From: Chloroflexota bacterium
GTDB lineage: Bacteria; Chloroflexota; Anaerolineae; Aggregatilineales; Phototrophicaceae
Direction: 5' to 3'
DNA length: 50,155 nucleotides
Assembly (NCBI GenBank): GCA_014338005.1
Contig: QUBZ01000021.1
Coordinates: 1-50,155, forward strand
Under the pieces are notes generated by a model. It was not told where the DNA came from. It searched no databases and saw only the letters and a program-made list of their open reading frames with translations. The position numbers were made by a program, and so were the translations under genes. Of the stretch, positions 24,574-32,119 are shown in pieces. How positions within the stretch are numbered: the first letter of the stretch is position 1; each line of letters begins with the position of its first letter.

Positions 24574-24628
24574 GGCACTACCCCATGATGACCATTATGG
24601 CACGGCGGCGCGCGGCTGCTGTAGTGCC
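24574..24628 (-). promoter_or_regulatory. nested inverted repeats in front of the maturation operon
   Basis: GGCACTAC (24574-24581) pairs with GTAGTGCC (24621-24628). Within it CCATGAT and ATTATGG (24583-24600) form a near-palindrome. The element ends 12 bases from the first start codon of the operon. It could be an operator or a 5' leader structure; a CATAAT on the minus strand inside it may be a -10 box, but no convincing -35 is visible. Confidence 0.35.
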
Positions 24629-24661
24629 GATTGTCATTTAATGCGGGGAAAGTCTGTCATA

Positions 24662-24714
24662 TAGTGCGGTTTCCAGTTACAAGTTGCCAGTTACCAGTTT
24701 AAATCACAACCCTT
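24662..24714. repeat. dispersed 53-bp repeat, copy 2
   Basis: Matches 4737-4789 at 50 of 53 positions, including the five GTTNCCA-type heptamers (24669-24703) and the closing TCACAACCCTT. It lies between the TolB-like gene and the maturation operon. In both copies the element is in the same orientation relative to the plus strand. Confidence 0.8.
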
Positions 24715-24731
24715 TGCGGTTTTTTAGAGGC

Positions 24732-25517
24732 TTACGGCCTCCAGGCCGGGCGGTCGTCCCAGCAGGCGTTGACAGTCAGGCGGCGGGGCGCGCGCCCGTC
24801 CAGGTCTACCGCGTAAATTTCTGACGAGCGGTCGCGCTGCGCGGTGTAAACGATCTGCCGTCCATCCGGCGACCAGACCGGCGACGATTCGCGGCTGCCG
24901 TCGCTGGTCAGCCGGCGCACGTTCAGCCCGTCGGCGTCCATGACGTAAATATCCAGGCTGCCGTCCCGGTTGGAGGCAAAAGCAATCAGGCTTTCATCCG
25001 GCGACCAGTTGGGGCTTTCGTCGGTGTAATCGTTGTCGGTGATGCGCCGCACACCCCGGTTTTCGTCCAGGATATAAATCTCGTTGGCGAGTTCGTAAAC
25101 GCGGCGCGCCCGGTCGGCAGACCAGTCCCCCCGCACCGGCACGGCTTCCAGCAGGCCGCCCACCCATGTTTCGCCGTCAAGCACCGGGCGTGAGCCGCCG
25201 TACAGATCATACACGTGCAGGGAAACCCGCGATCCCTCGTAATAAATAAAGCCGATCTGCTCGCCGTCCGGCGACCATAAAAAGGCGTTTTCCGGCTCCA
25301 CGCTGCGGGTCAGGTTGGCGGAAGAACCGCGCTCCGCGTCCAGCAGGTAAATATCCCAGACGCCCTCACAGCTTGAGAGATACGCAAGCTGCACCCCGCG
25401 CGGCTGCCCCTGGCCGGCGGCCAGCGCCACGATCGCCAGCGCCAGCCCGGACGGCAGCAGCAGCGCCGCCAGGCGCCGGCAGAGCGCGAAAAATCCGAGT
25501 GTTGGCCGCATCGTCAC
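24732..25517 (-). CDS. secreted TolB-like beta-propeller protein
   Basis: A 261-residue protein. The N-terminal hydrophobic segment (about 12-35) should export it. It has five or so PD40 blades with motifs FLWSPDGEQIGFIYY, NWSPDESLIAFASN, VWSPDGRQIVYTAQ and partner strands LDIYVMDADGLNVRRLT. Such propellers usually bind proteins; no catalytic residues are visible. It lies upstream of the radical SAM operon on the same strand, but a 170-base spacer with a repeat and inverted repeats separates them, so co-transcription is uncertain. It resembles the propeller half of the 2588-4060 protein. Confidence 0.8.
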   Translation of the reverse strand: MTMRPTLGFFALCRRLAALLLPSGLALAIVALAAGQGQPRGVQLAYLSSCEGVWDIYLLDAERGSSANLTRSVEPENAFLWSPDGEQIGFIYYEGSRVSLHVYDLYGGSRPVLDGETWVGGLLEAVPVRGDWSADRARRVYELANEIYILDENRGVRRITDNDYTDESPNWSPDESLIAFASNRDGSLDIYVMDADGLNVRRLTSDGSRESSPVWSPDGRQIVYTAQRDRSSEIYAVDLDGRAPRRLTVNACWDDRPAWRP

Positions 25518-25658
25518 CCCTCACATCATGGCCGCCAGACCAGCAGTCTGTATTTCCGGTTTGCGGTAGACCAATCGCCTGTTTTACGTAGGGTATCCAC
25601 AATAGATATTTTCTGTCAATTCCTGCATAGTATATAAAAAACCGCGCGAGGAAGTTCA

Positions 25659-26705
25659 ATGATGATAAAACGACTGCTTTTGGCGCTGTTCGCGCTCTTG
25701 CTGATGCCCGCCCCGGCGGTATTTGCCCAACAACCCTGCGCCGATGTTCCCGGCTGCGATGCTGTCGCCGGCGTGCCGCAGGACGTTCTGGAAACCTATC
25801 CACAGCCGAACGTGCGCCCGCTGGTTTTGGACGAGGCGGCGCTGTACGACCGGGTTTACCGCAAGGTATCGCCGGGGATGCAGGTTTACGATGCCCCCGG
25901 CGGCAGCCTCGTCACCACCACCGGCGGTTACAGCTACGTAACCGTCGAGGCCGAACAGAGCGGCTGGTCGTTGATCGGGAATAACCAGTGGGTGCAGTCC
26001 TCTTTCCTTTCCGACGATGTGCTGGTGTCGCGGTTTGCCGGGGTGCGCCTGCCGGATGAAGGGCTGCCGTACCCGATGGCCTGGACGCTGCGCCACCTGC
26101 GCCCGGCGCTGGCCCCCGGCGGCGACCAGTCGCCCGATAACCCGTTCCTGTACCGTTATACCCGCGTCACGCTGTACGCTTACGTCGAGGTGGACGGCAA
26201 ACGCTGGTATCAGATCGGCGGCGGCCAGTGGATACACCAGTACGATGTCGCCAAAATCACGCCCATCACCCGCCCCGCCGAAGTGGATACCGACAAGTGG
26301 GTGGGCATTGACCTGTACGAACAGACGCTCATCGCCTACGAGGGCGAAACGCCGGTGTTCGCCACGCTGATTTCGTCCGGGCTGAAGGATTGGGGGACGA
26401 ACGAAGGGCTGTTCCACATTTACCTGCGCTACCCGCGCACCGACATGAGCGGCGCTTACCAGCAGCCGGACTTTTATTACCTGCAAGAAGTCCCCTGGAC
26501 GATGTATTTTGACGGCGACATCGCGCTGCACGGCACGTATTGGCACGATGGCTTCGGCTACCGGCAGAGTCACGGCTGCGTCAACATGAGCATCACCGAC
26601 GCCAAATGGGTTTACGACTGGTCGGCGGACGAGTTCGACTTCAGCATTCCGGGCGATACCGGCGCGGTGGTGTACGTCTACAGCAGCGGCGCTTATGACG
26701 AGTAG
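25659..26705 (+). CDS. L,D-transpeptidase (YkuD domain), secreted
   Basis: A 348-residue protein with a signal peptide (about 1-22, ending in AVFAQ). The middle has two SH3-like stretches (about 65-105 and 150-200: MQVYDAPGGSLVTTTGG; YAYVEVDGKRWYQIGGGQW). The C-terminal YkuD domain carries HGTYWHDGFGYRQSHGCVNM, with H305 and nucleophile C307. It would cross-link peptidoglycan through 3-3 bonds or attach proteins to it. The presence of a cell-wall enzyme bears on the envelope type of the organism. RBS GAGGAAG precedes ATG 25659. It is a single gene, divergent from the TolB-like gene. Confidence 0.92.
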   Translation: MMIKRLLLALFALLLMPAPAVFAQQPCADVPGCDAVAGVPQDVLETYPQPNVRPLVLDEAALYDRVYRKVSPGMQVYDAPGGSLVTTTGGYSYVTVEAEQSGWSLIGNNQWVQSSFLSDDVLVSRFAGVRLPDEGLPYPMAWTLRHLRPALAPGGDQSPDNPFLYRYTRVTLYAYVEVDGKRWYQIGGGQWIHQYDVAKITPITRPAEVDTDKWVGIDLYEQTLIAYEGETPVFATLISSGLKDWGTNEGLFHIYLRYPRTDMSGAYQQPDFYYLQEVPWTMYFDGDIALHGTYWHDGFGYRQSHGCVNMSITDAKWVYDWSADEFDFSIPGDTGAVVYVYSSGAYDE

Positions 26706-26706
26706 C

Positions 26707-26752
26707 GGGCGCGCCGCCAAATTCGATATGCTTACCGAGGGCGCGCCGCCAA
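26707..26752. repeat. 14-bp direct repeat containing GGCGCGCC
   Basis: GGGCGCGCCGCCAA occurs at 26707-26720 and 26739-26752, directly after the stop of the transpeptidase gene and before the homoserine dehydrogenase gene. Each copy contains the palindrome GGCGCGCC, which is frequent elsewhere in the window. Confidence 0.6.
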
Positions 26753-26795
26753 TGTGCGCCGCTCTGTTTTTCTGAAACCGGGAAAGGGGGGTGTT

Positions 26796-27842
26796 ATGAA
26801 AATTGCGCTCATCGGCTTTGGTGCGGTCGGCCAGGGGCTGGCCGAAATCCTGCGCGATAAAGGGGCGGAACTGGAAGCGTATCACGGCTTCCGAGGGGAA
26901 ATCGTCGCCGTCGCCACCCGCTCGCGCGGCACACTCTACCACCCGGACGGCCTGGACGCCGCCCTGCTGCTGGAGGCCATCGGCCAGGGACATCTGGATC
27001 GTTACCCGGACGTGTACGGCCTGACCCGTGAATGGAACGCGCCGACCATTGCGCGCCAGTGTAACGCCGATGTGCTGGTGGAGGCCAGCCCGTCCGATCT
27101 ACGCGGCGGCCAGCCGGCGCTGGATTACTGTTACGCGGCCTTCGAGAGTGGTAAAGATGTGGTGCTGGCGAACAAAGGGCCGCTGGTGGCGGCGGGCGAA
27201 ACTTTGCGCGCGCGCGCCCGTCAGGCTGGGCGGCGGCTGCTGTTCGAGGCGACCGTGATGGCCGGCACACCCTCCTTGCGGCTGGCGCTGGACGCGCTGG
27301 CCGGGTGCAAAATCACGGCGGCGCGCGGCATCCTCAACGGCACGACCAATTATATCCTGACGCAGATGGAAAGCGGCCAGTCGTATGAGGCCGCGCTGGC
27401 CCAGGCCCAGGCGGCGGGTTATGCCGAAGCCGACCCGTCCGCCGATGTGGAAGGCTGGGACGCGGCGGCCAAACTCGTCATCCTGGCCGGCGCGCTGTTC
27501 GGCAAAACGCTCGCCCTCCACGACCTGGACGTGCAGGGCATCACGGCGCTGACGGCGGCGGACATCCAGGCCGCCCGCGCCGCCGGGGAACGCTGGAAGC
27601 TGATCGCCCGCATCACGCCGGAAGGCGGAAGCGTGCGCCCGGTTCGCGTGCCGCTCAACGACCCGCTGGCCGCCGTTCCCGGCGCGACCAACGCCATCAC
27701 CTACACGACCGACCTGCTTGGCGAGGTGACGCTGGTCGGCGCGGGCGCGGGGCGGCTGTCCACCGGCTTCGCGCTGCTGTCTGACCTGCTGGCGCTGCAC
27801 CGGCAGGCGGTCAACCCGCATTCTCAACCGGCGGCAGGCTGA
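26796..27842 (+). CDS. hom: homoserine dehydrogenase
   Basis: Reduces aspartate semialdehyde to homoserine with NAD(P)H, the branch point to threonine and methionine. The 348-residue protein opens with the Rossmann motif IALIGFGAVGQG (residues 3-14). It contains VLANKGPLVAAG, the substrate-domain block LFEATVMAGTPSLR and the family signature GILNGTTNYILTQM, followed by GYAEADPSADVEGWDAAAK. It lacks the C-terminal ACT domain of longer homologues, so threonine feedback through ACT is not expected. Start ATG 26796, with GGAAAGGGGG just upstream; an in-frame GTG at 26754 adds residues from the repeat spacer and is unlikely. The threonine synthases are at 34999 and 39801. Confidence 0.93.
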   Translation: MKIALIGFGAVGQGLAEILRDKGAELEAYHGFRGEIVAVATRSRGTLYHPDGLDAALLLEAIGQGHLDRYPDVYGLTREWNAPTIARQCNADVLVEASPSDLRGGQPALDYCYAAFESGKDVVLANKGPLVAAGETLRARARQAGRRLLFEATVMAGTPSLRLALDALAGCKITAARGILNGTTNYILTQMESGQSYEAALAQAQAAGYAEADPSADVEGWDAAAKLVILAGALFGKTLALHDLDVQGITALTAADIQAARAAGERWKLIARITPEGGSVRPVRVPLNDPLAAVPGATNAITYTTDLLGEVTLVGAGAGRLSTGFALLSDLLALHRQAVNPHSQPAAG

Positions 27843-27933
27843 TGGATAAACCAATTAGACTGTGCCTGATCCTGAGTGGACAGCGAGCTTCAGCCCACAG
27901 GCTATCAGGCTCATGCTTTTTCGTTTATCCATG
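27843..27933. repeat. nested inverted repeat between convergent genes
   Basis: ATGGATAAAC (27842-27851) pairs with GTTTATCCAT (27923-27932), and GCCTGAT (27864-27870) pairs with ATCAGGC (27904-27910) inside it. The element spans from the stop of hom to the stop of the Uma2 gene. It may be a bidirectional terminator or a mobile REP/MITE-like palindrome; no T-run follows. Confidence 0.5.
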
Positions 27934-28464
27934 AGGGTCAAACAGGTCGCGCAGGGGCAGGACAAAACCGGGCAGCACAGCGCCGCCATCCAGGCTGCCG
28001 TCTGTTTCAACCACCCGGAGCGGCTGTCCCGGCGCATAGACATCAATGCTCCGCGATTGGGGGTAAATTTCCCACAGTAGGATTCCCGCCTGCCGGTAAA
28101 TCTGCCGCTTTTCGCGGATGTCGGCGGCTTTATCGGTGGGTGAAATGATTTCAACCACCCATTCAGGCGCGTCAGGGTCAGGATAGGTTTCACTCATCGG
28201 CGTGCGTTTGTAGGCAAAATCCGGCGCGAGGACGTGTCCTTGAATCCGGTAAGCGCCATCTCCGCCGCTGGTATGGCAGGACAGTCCATGCTGACGGCAG
28301 AACACATGCACCGCTACGGCCAGCAGGTGTCCGATTTCCGAATGGCGCGTTCGACCGGGCAACACTTCGATAATCTCTCCGTTGACGAATTCAAAGAGTT
28401 TATCCACGTTTTCGGGACGGGCAATAAATTCCTCAAAAACCTGGAGGACATCACGTGTTACCAT
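27925..28464 (-). CDS. Uma2 family (DUF820) putative endonuclease
   Basis: A 179-residue Uma2 protein. VFEEFIARPENVDKLFEFVN matches the N-terminus of the copy at 12332. GHVLAPDFAYKRTP and EWVVEIISPTDKAADIREKR hold the predicted PD-(D/E)XK acids and lysine, and it ends LPGFVLPLRDLFDPHG. I chose ATG 28464; the open frame continues 69 residues further up through sequence with poor protein character. It converges on hom, and its 3' end overlaps the inverted repeat there. The role of these proteins is unknown. Confidence 0.85.
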   Translation of the reverse strand: MVTRDVLQVFEEFIARPENVDKLFEFVNGEIIEVLPGRTRHSEIGHLLAVAVHVFCRQHGLSCHTSGGDGAYRIQGHVLAPDFAYKRTPMSETYPDPDAPEWVVEIISPTDKAADIREKRQIYRQAGILLWEIYPQSRSIDVYAPGQPLRVVETDGSLDGGAVLPGFVLPLRDLFDPHG

Positions 28465-28550
28465 CGCTGCTCGTATTACCTCGCTTGTCTGTAGGAAAAT
28501 TATAACATCGTTTGCGGGGCGCGCGGGCAGGGATCGAACGTTTCTTGCTA

Positions 28551-28579
28551 TTGACGAAAGGAAAAGGTAATGCGATAGT
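28551..28579 (+). promoter_or_regulatory. candidate sigma-70-type promoter of the hybrid regulator gene
   Basis: TTGACG (28551-28556) and GATAGT (28574-28579) are separated by 17 bases, giving an expected transcription start about 30 bases before GTG 28618. The -10 match is only 4 of 6. Confidence 0.35.
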
Positions 28580-28617
28580 TTATTGAAAGGTAAAACCGCG
28601 TTTCGGGAGTGTTGCGC

Positions 28618-29751
28618 GTGACAAACGCAGAACCGAAGGCCACTATTCTGGTCGTAGAGGATGATATTCACCTGCTGGAGGGCATCCGCGATATTCTACG
28701 GCTGGATCATTATCGTGTGCTGACCGCTCAGGATGGGGTGCAGGCTTTGGAGATTTTAAACAGCCAACTCGAACCCCCGGATTTAATCGTCTCCGACATC
28801 ATGATGCCGCATATGGACGGCGTGGAATTTTTCCGGCGTGTCCGCCAGCAGCAGCGTTGGCTGAGCATTCCGTTTATTTTTTTGACGGCCAAAGGCGAAA
28901 AAAGCGACTACCACAAAGGGCTGCGCCTGGGCGTGGACGATTATATCGTCAAACCCTACGACCCCGCCGATCTGCTGGTGAAAATTGAGGCGCGCATCAA
29001 ACGCCAGGAAGCCCTTAATCAAGCCCATTCTGAATCCCTGTCGAAGCTCAAACGCCAAATTCTCACCATCCTCAACCACGAGTTTCGCACCCCCCTCACT
29101 TTCGTAGTCGCTTATGCCGACATGCTCAACGACACCAGCCCCGCCGGCCTGGCGGAAGGCGACATGCTGGCCTACTTAAAAGGCGTCGGCGCGGGCGCGG
29201 AACGGCTGCGAAGCCTGATTGAAAATTTCATCCTGCTGGTGGAACTGGAAACCGGGGACGCCCAGCAGATTTACGAGTGGCGTAAATGCCCGATCAGCGA
29301 TTGGCAGTCCGTCTTCGAGGACGCCTGCAAACGCGCTAAAATTATCCAGGCGCGCAATCACCGCCTGGATTTTCAGATCGCCGATCAACTGCCGATGATC
29401 GAGGGCGACCCGGAATACCTGGCTATCGCCATCACCCACCTGCTGACCAACGCGGCCAAATTCTCCGAACCCGGCCAGCCGATCATGCTGGGGGCCTACG
29501 CCGAAAACGACAGCCTGACCATCTGGGTGCGGGATGAAGGGCGCGGTATTCCGCCCACCGAGTTGGAGCGCATCTGGGAAAGTTTTTACCAGGTAGACCG
29601 GGCGACCTATGAAGATCAGGGAGCCGGCGCGGGGCTGGCAATCGTGCGCGGCGTGGCCCGCCTGCACGGTGGTTCGGTCGGCGCCGCCAGCGAACTAGGC
29701 GTAGGCAGTACCTTCAAGATCATCCTGCCCATCGAAAAACCGGCTATTTAA
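28618..29751 (+). CDS. receiver-histidine kinase hybrid protein
   Basis: A 377-residue soluble protein with an N-terminal receiver (about 9-125; acidic pair in VVEDD, phospho-acceptor D60 in IVSDIMMP, T90, and K in YIVKPYD). A short coiled linker leads to a kinase core: phospho-His H154 in ILNHEFRTP, N-box HLLTNAAKFSEP, VRDEGRGIPP, GAGLAIVRG. There is no membrane segment. The order receiver-then-kinase suggests it is itself controlled by an upstream phosphodonor. GTG 28618 has GGGAG 8 bases upstream; GTG 28609 is an alternative. The similar protein at 38452-39723 shows the same layout, so these are probably paralogues. Confidence 0.9.
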   Translation: MTNAEPKATILVVEDDIHLLEGIRDILRLDHYRVLTAQDGVQALEILNSQLEPPDLIVSDIMMPHMDGVEFFRRVRQQQRWLSIPFIFLTAKGEKSDYHKGLRLGVDDYIVKPYDPADLLVKIEARIKRQEALNQAHSESLSKLKRQILTILNHEFRTPLTFVVAYADMLNDTSPAGLAEGDMLAYLKGVGAGAERLRSLIENFILLVELETGDAQQIYEWRKCPISDWQSVFEDACKRAKIIQARNHRLDFQIADQLPMIEGDPEYLAIAITHLLTNAAKFSEPGQPIMLGAYAENDSLTIWVRDEGRGIPPTELERIWESFYQVDRATYEDQGAGAGLAIVRGVARLHGGSVGAASELGVGSTFKIILPIEKPAI

Positions 29752-29827
29752 CGTGCATCTGTTTCACATTCGGGTATACTCTTAAAGGTGATATTCACCC
29801 GACCCATGCTAAATCAGGAGAAACAAA

Positions 29828-30520
29828 ATGCCCCCTTCTCTGTTTGAAAAAATCAATACGCTGATTAATGCCAACCTGCACGCCATCGTTGACCGCGCTC
29901 TGGAGCAGAACTCGGTCCAGGTGATGGATGAATATCTGCGCCAGGTGGAAAAAAACCTGGAGGCGCTGGAAGATTCGGCGGCGACGGTCGGCGGTACGGT
30001 CAAAACGTTGAAGCGTAAATACGAAGAGTTCGCCGCCGCTGCCGAAAAACTCGACCGCGACATTGACACGCTGATCGTCAAGGGCAAGGACGACCTGGCC
30101 GCCGCCGCCCAGGCAGAGCTGAACACCAAACAGCAGCTTTCGCAGGAATATTACCAGCAGTGGCAGGACCAGGAAGTGCAGTACAAAAAGATGCTGGAAA
30201 TGCGGCTGAAGCTGGAAGCCCGCCTGACCAGCATCAAACAGCAGCGCGAGCAGCTTCGCGCCCTGATCGAACTGGCCGAGGCCAAGAAGGTGACGACCAA
30301 AACGATCAAGAGCCTGGATGACCTGTCGAAAGTGGGCGACTCGGAGATCAACGCCCTTACCGACCAGATTCGCGCCCGGCTTGACCGCGAGGACGCCCGG
30401 CTGGATATGGCGACCGTCAACCTCCAGGAACAGGTCGAGGAAGCCGTGCGGGGCGGCGAAATCGAACGCCAGCTTCAGGAACGCCGCGAGCGCCTGTTGG
30501 GCAAATCCGGCGGCGAATAA
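29828..30520 (+). CDS. PspA/IM30 (ESCRT-III-like) membrane-stress protein
   Basis: A 230-residue, almost entirely alpha-helical coiled-coil protein. The N-terminal helix (LFEKINTLINANLHAIVDRA) and the following EYLRQVEKNLEALEDSAATV match the PspA/IM30 pattern. Family members coat and stabilise the inner face of the cytoplasmic membrane under stress. RBS AGGAG is 7 bases before ATG 29828. No PspF, PspB or PspC gene is near. The next gene on the strand encodes a two-helix membrane protein with a long coiled coil, a possible membrane partner (inference). Confidence 0.8.
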   Translation: MPPSLFEKINTLINANLHAIVDRALEQNSVQVMDEYLRQVEKNLEALEDSAATVGGTVKTLKRKYEEFAAAAEKLDRDIDTLIVKGKDDLAAAAQAELNTKQQLSQEYYQQWQDQEVQYKKMLEMRLKLEARLTSIKQQREQLRALIELAEAKKVTTKTIKSLDDLSKVGDSEINALTDQIRARLDREDARLDMATVNLQEQVEEAVRGGEIERQLQERRERLLGKSGGE

Positions 30521-30540
30521 TTTCCCGCCGTTCCCGGACA

Positions 30541-30556
30541 GTGGGCTTAAGCCCAC
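30541..30556. repeat. 16-bp perfect palindrome
   Basis: GTGGGCTTAAGCCCAC lies 20 bases after the pspA stop codon, within a 181-base spacer in which nothing else is recognisable. A related, less perfect sequence (AGTGG ... TTCAGCCCAC) is inside the 27843-27933 element. It may be a REP-type palindrome or a transcription-ending stem, but no T-run follows. Confidence 0.55.
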
Positions 30557-30701
30557 CGTCTGCACAGCCGATCAAGCCGCGTTATCGGGCGATTTTTAAC
30601 GAGGAATGCTGGTTCAACCTTCCTCTATTTGTGTTTGTCCCGCAACTGCGCCCGGCCTTTGCGCGTATTAAAAAGCGGGTGGATGCGGAAAAGGTGTGTT
30701 T

Positions 30702-31529
30702 ATGTCCAGAGATTATTCATCCGACGATGTTCGGCAGCGCGCGACTGGGGCGATTCTACGACGGGCGATTTTGAGCTGGCAGACGTTCATCACGCTGGTC
30801 ATCACGCTGGTGTTGTTTTTCGGCGTTCCAATCACCAACATCCCGTTCTGGCAGCAGTGGTTCTGGCTGGTGCTGGGCGCGCTGGCGGAAGGCGCGTTTA
30901 TCATCTCCAACCTGACCGACCCGGAGGCCACGCAGCAGGCCATCGCCAGCGAGTTCGAGAGCAAGTACGACCTGCGCGGGATCAAAAGCGCGGTTTCGCG
31001 CCAGCGGCTGCAAAGCGCCCTGGAATACCGGCGCAACATGCTGCTGCTGGTCAAACGCCACAAGGGCGCGATGCGCCTCAGCCTTCAGCAGACGGTAGAC
31101 GACATCAACGACTGGATCGGCCATATGTACGATCTGGCGCTGCATATTGACGCCTTCGATAACAATGAGCTGGTGGAGCGCGACCGCCGGATGGTGCCGC
31201 AGCAGTTGGACAAAGCGCGCATCCGCCTGGAACGCGAACGCGACCCGGAGGTGCGCCGCGAGCTGGAGCTGCAAATTCAGCAGCTTGAGCAGCAGCTTAC
31301 CAACCTGGAAGCCACCGTCAACAGCGTCAAACGCGCCGAAATCCAGCTTGAAAGCACGCTCTCGTCACTGGGGACGATCTACGCGCAGATGTCGCTGCTG
31401 GGGACGAAAGAAGTAGACAGCGCCCGCGCCCAACGCCTGCGCCTGGAAATTCAGGACGAAGTTGCCGGCCTGCAAGATACGATTGACGCGATGGCCGAGG
31501 TGCAAAACCAGCGTTTAACGCTGCGCTGA
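30702..31529 (+). CDS. membrane protein with long coiled coil
   Basis: A 275-residue protein with two adjacent hydrophobic segments (about 24-43, FITLVITLVLFFGVPI, and 50-68, WFWLVLGALAEGAFII). A long cytoplasmic helical region follows, rich in E, R, Q and L (ELELQIQQLEQQLTNLEATV), as in coiled coils. I do not recognise a named family. ATG 30702 has AAAAGG 7 bases upstream; a GTG two codons earlier is possible. It follows pspA on the same strand with 181 bases between them. The shared helical character and position suggest a membrane-stress role, but this is inference only. Confidence 0.65.
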   Translation: MSRDYSSDDVRQRATGAILRRAILSWQTFITLVITLVLFFGVPITNIPFWQQWFWLVLGALAEGAFIISNLTDPEATQQAIASEFESKYDLRGIKSAVSRQRLQSALEYRRNMLLLVKRHKGAMRLSLQQTVDDINDWIGHMYDLALHIDAFDNNELVERDRRMVPQQLDKARIRLERERDPEVRRELELQIQQLEQQLTNLEATVNSVKRAEIQLESTLSSLGTIYAQMSLLGTKEVDSARAQRLRLEIQDEVAGLQDTIDAMAEVQNQRLTLR

Positions 31530-31548
31530 TAACCATACGAATGGGTGA

Positions 31549-31569
31549 AGGGCGCGCCGGGCGCGCCCT
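31549..31569. terminator. GC-rich palindrome between convergent genes
   Basis: AGGGCGCGCC (31549-31558) is followed, after one G, by its exact reverse complement (31560-31569). It lies between the stops of the coiled-coil gene and the DUF1232 gene. A very stable stem on both strands; without a T-run, terminator function is likely but not certain. Confidence 0.5.
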
Positions 31570-31576
31570 CTATTGT

Positions 31577-31918
31577 TCAGCTGCGTTTTTCCTTTTCCTC
31601 ATCAGGGCGGGAAATCCGGTAGCGCGGCGCGTCCACCACTTCCAGCGGGTGGTGGCTGCGGGCGATGGCCTGCCGGTGTTCCGCCACAATGTATTCCGGC
31701 ACGACTGCCTCGAACAGGCGCATCCCGCCCAGGATGATACCCAGGTCGTCAAGCTGCCCCAGGCCGATCAGCACATCGGGGATTAAATCCAGCGGCGAGA
31801 TGACATAGGCAAGCCCCACAAACGGGATTACCTTCGTCCACAGCGGCACGCGCGGGTCGCGCAGCAGCCGCCACGTCAGCCGAATCTGGTCAAGAATCAC
31901 GCGCAGGACGTTTTTCAT
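31577..31918 (-). CDS. DUF1232 (YkvA-like) small membrane protein
   Basis: A 113-residue protein with the DUF1232 hallmark VGLAYVISPLDLIPDVLIG (about 39-57), preceded by LLRDPRVPLWTKVIPF and followed by LDDLGIILGGMRLF. Such proteins are probably inserted in the membrane; their function is unknown. ATG 31918 has GGGAG upstream and gives a family-like N-terminus (MKNVLRVILDQIRLTW); the frame extends 27 residues further up without family resemblance. It is convergent with the coiled-coil membrane gene. Confidence 0.8.
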   Translation of the reverse strand: MKNVLRVILDQIRLTWRLLRDPRVPLWTKVIPFVGLAYVISPLDLIPDVLIGLGQLDDLGIILGGMRLFEAVVPEYIVAEHRQAIARSHHPLEVVDAPRYRISRPDEEKEKRS

Positions 31919-31992
31919 CAGCCATACACTCCCACTTACCCGGTCAAAAACCGGCGCGTCCTGAGCCAGCAGTCGAAGAAAATTTACGGACA

Positions 31993-32058
31993 ACCTCACC
32001 CCCTAACCCCCTCTCCATTGGAGAGGGGGAAACGAGCAAAGCGAGTGGGGGGTGAGGT
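31993..32058. repeat. C-rich/G-rich palindromic intergenic element
   Basis: An outer stem ACCTCACCCCC (31993-32003) / GGGGGTGAGGT (32048-32058) encloses a perfect inner hairpin CCCCCTCTCC / GGAGAGGGGG (32007-32029, loop ATT), with AAACGAGCAAAGCGAG between. It stands alone in the 201-base spacer 31919-32119. It has the look of a miniature, transposable intergenic repeat; similar C-runs are familiar from Chloroflexota and cyanobacterial genomes (recollection, not checked). Confidence 0.75.
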
Positions 32059-32119
32059 CATTGAAAACCTTCAGACAGTGGCTTAGTGCGCCGCTGTTTA
32101 AAGATACGCACGGCGCGGG

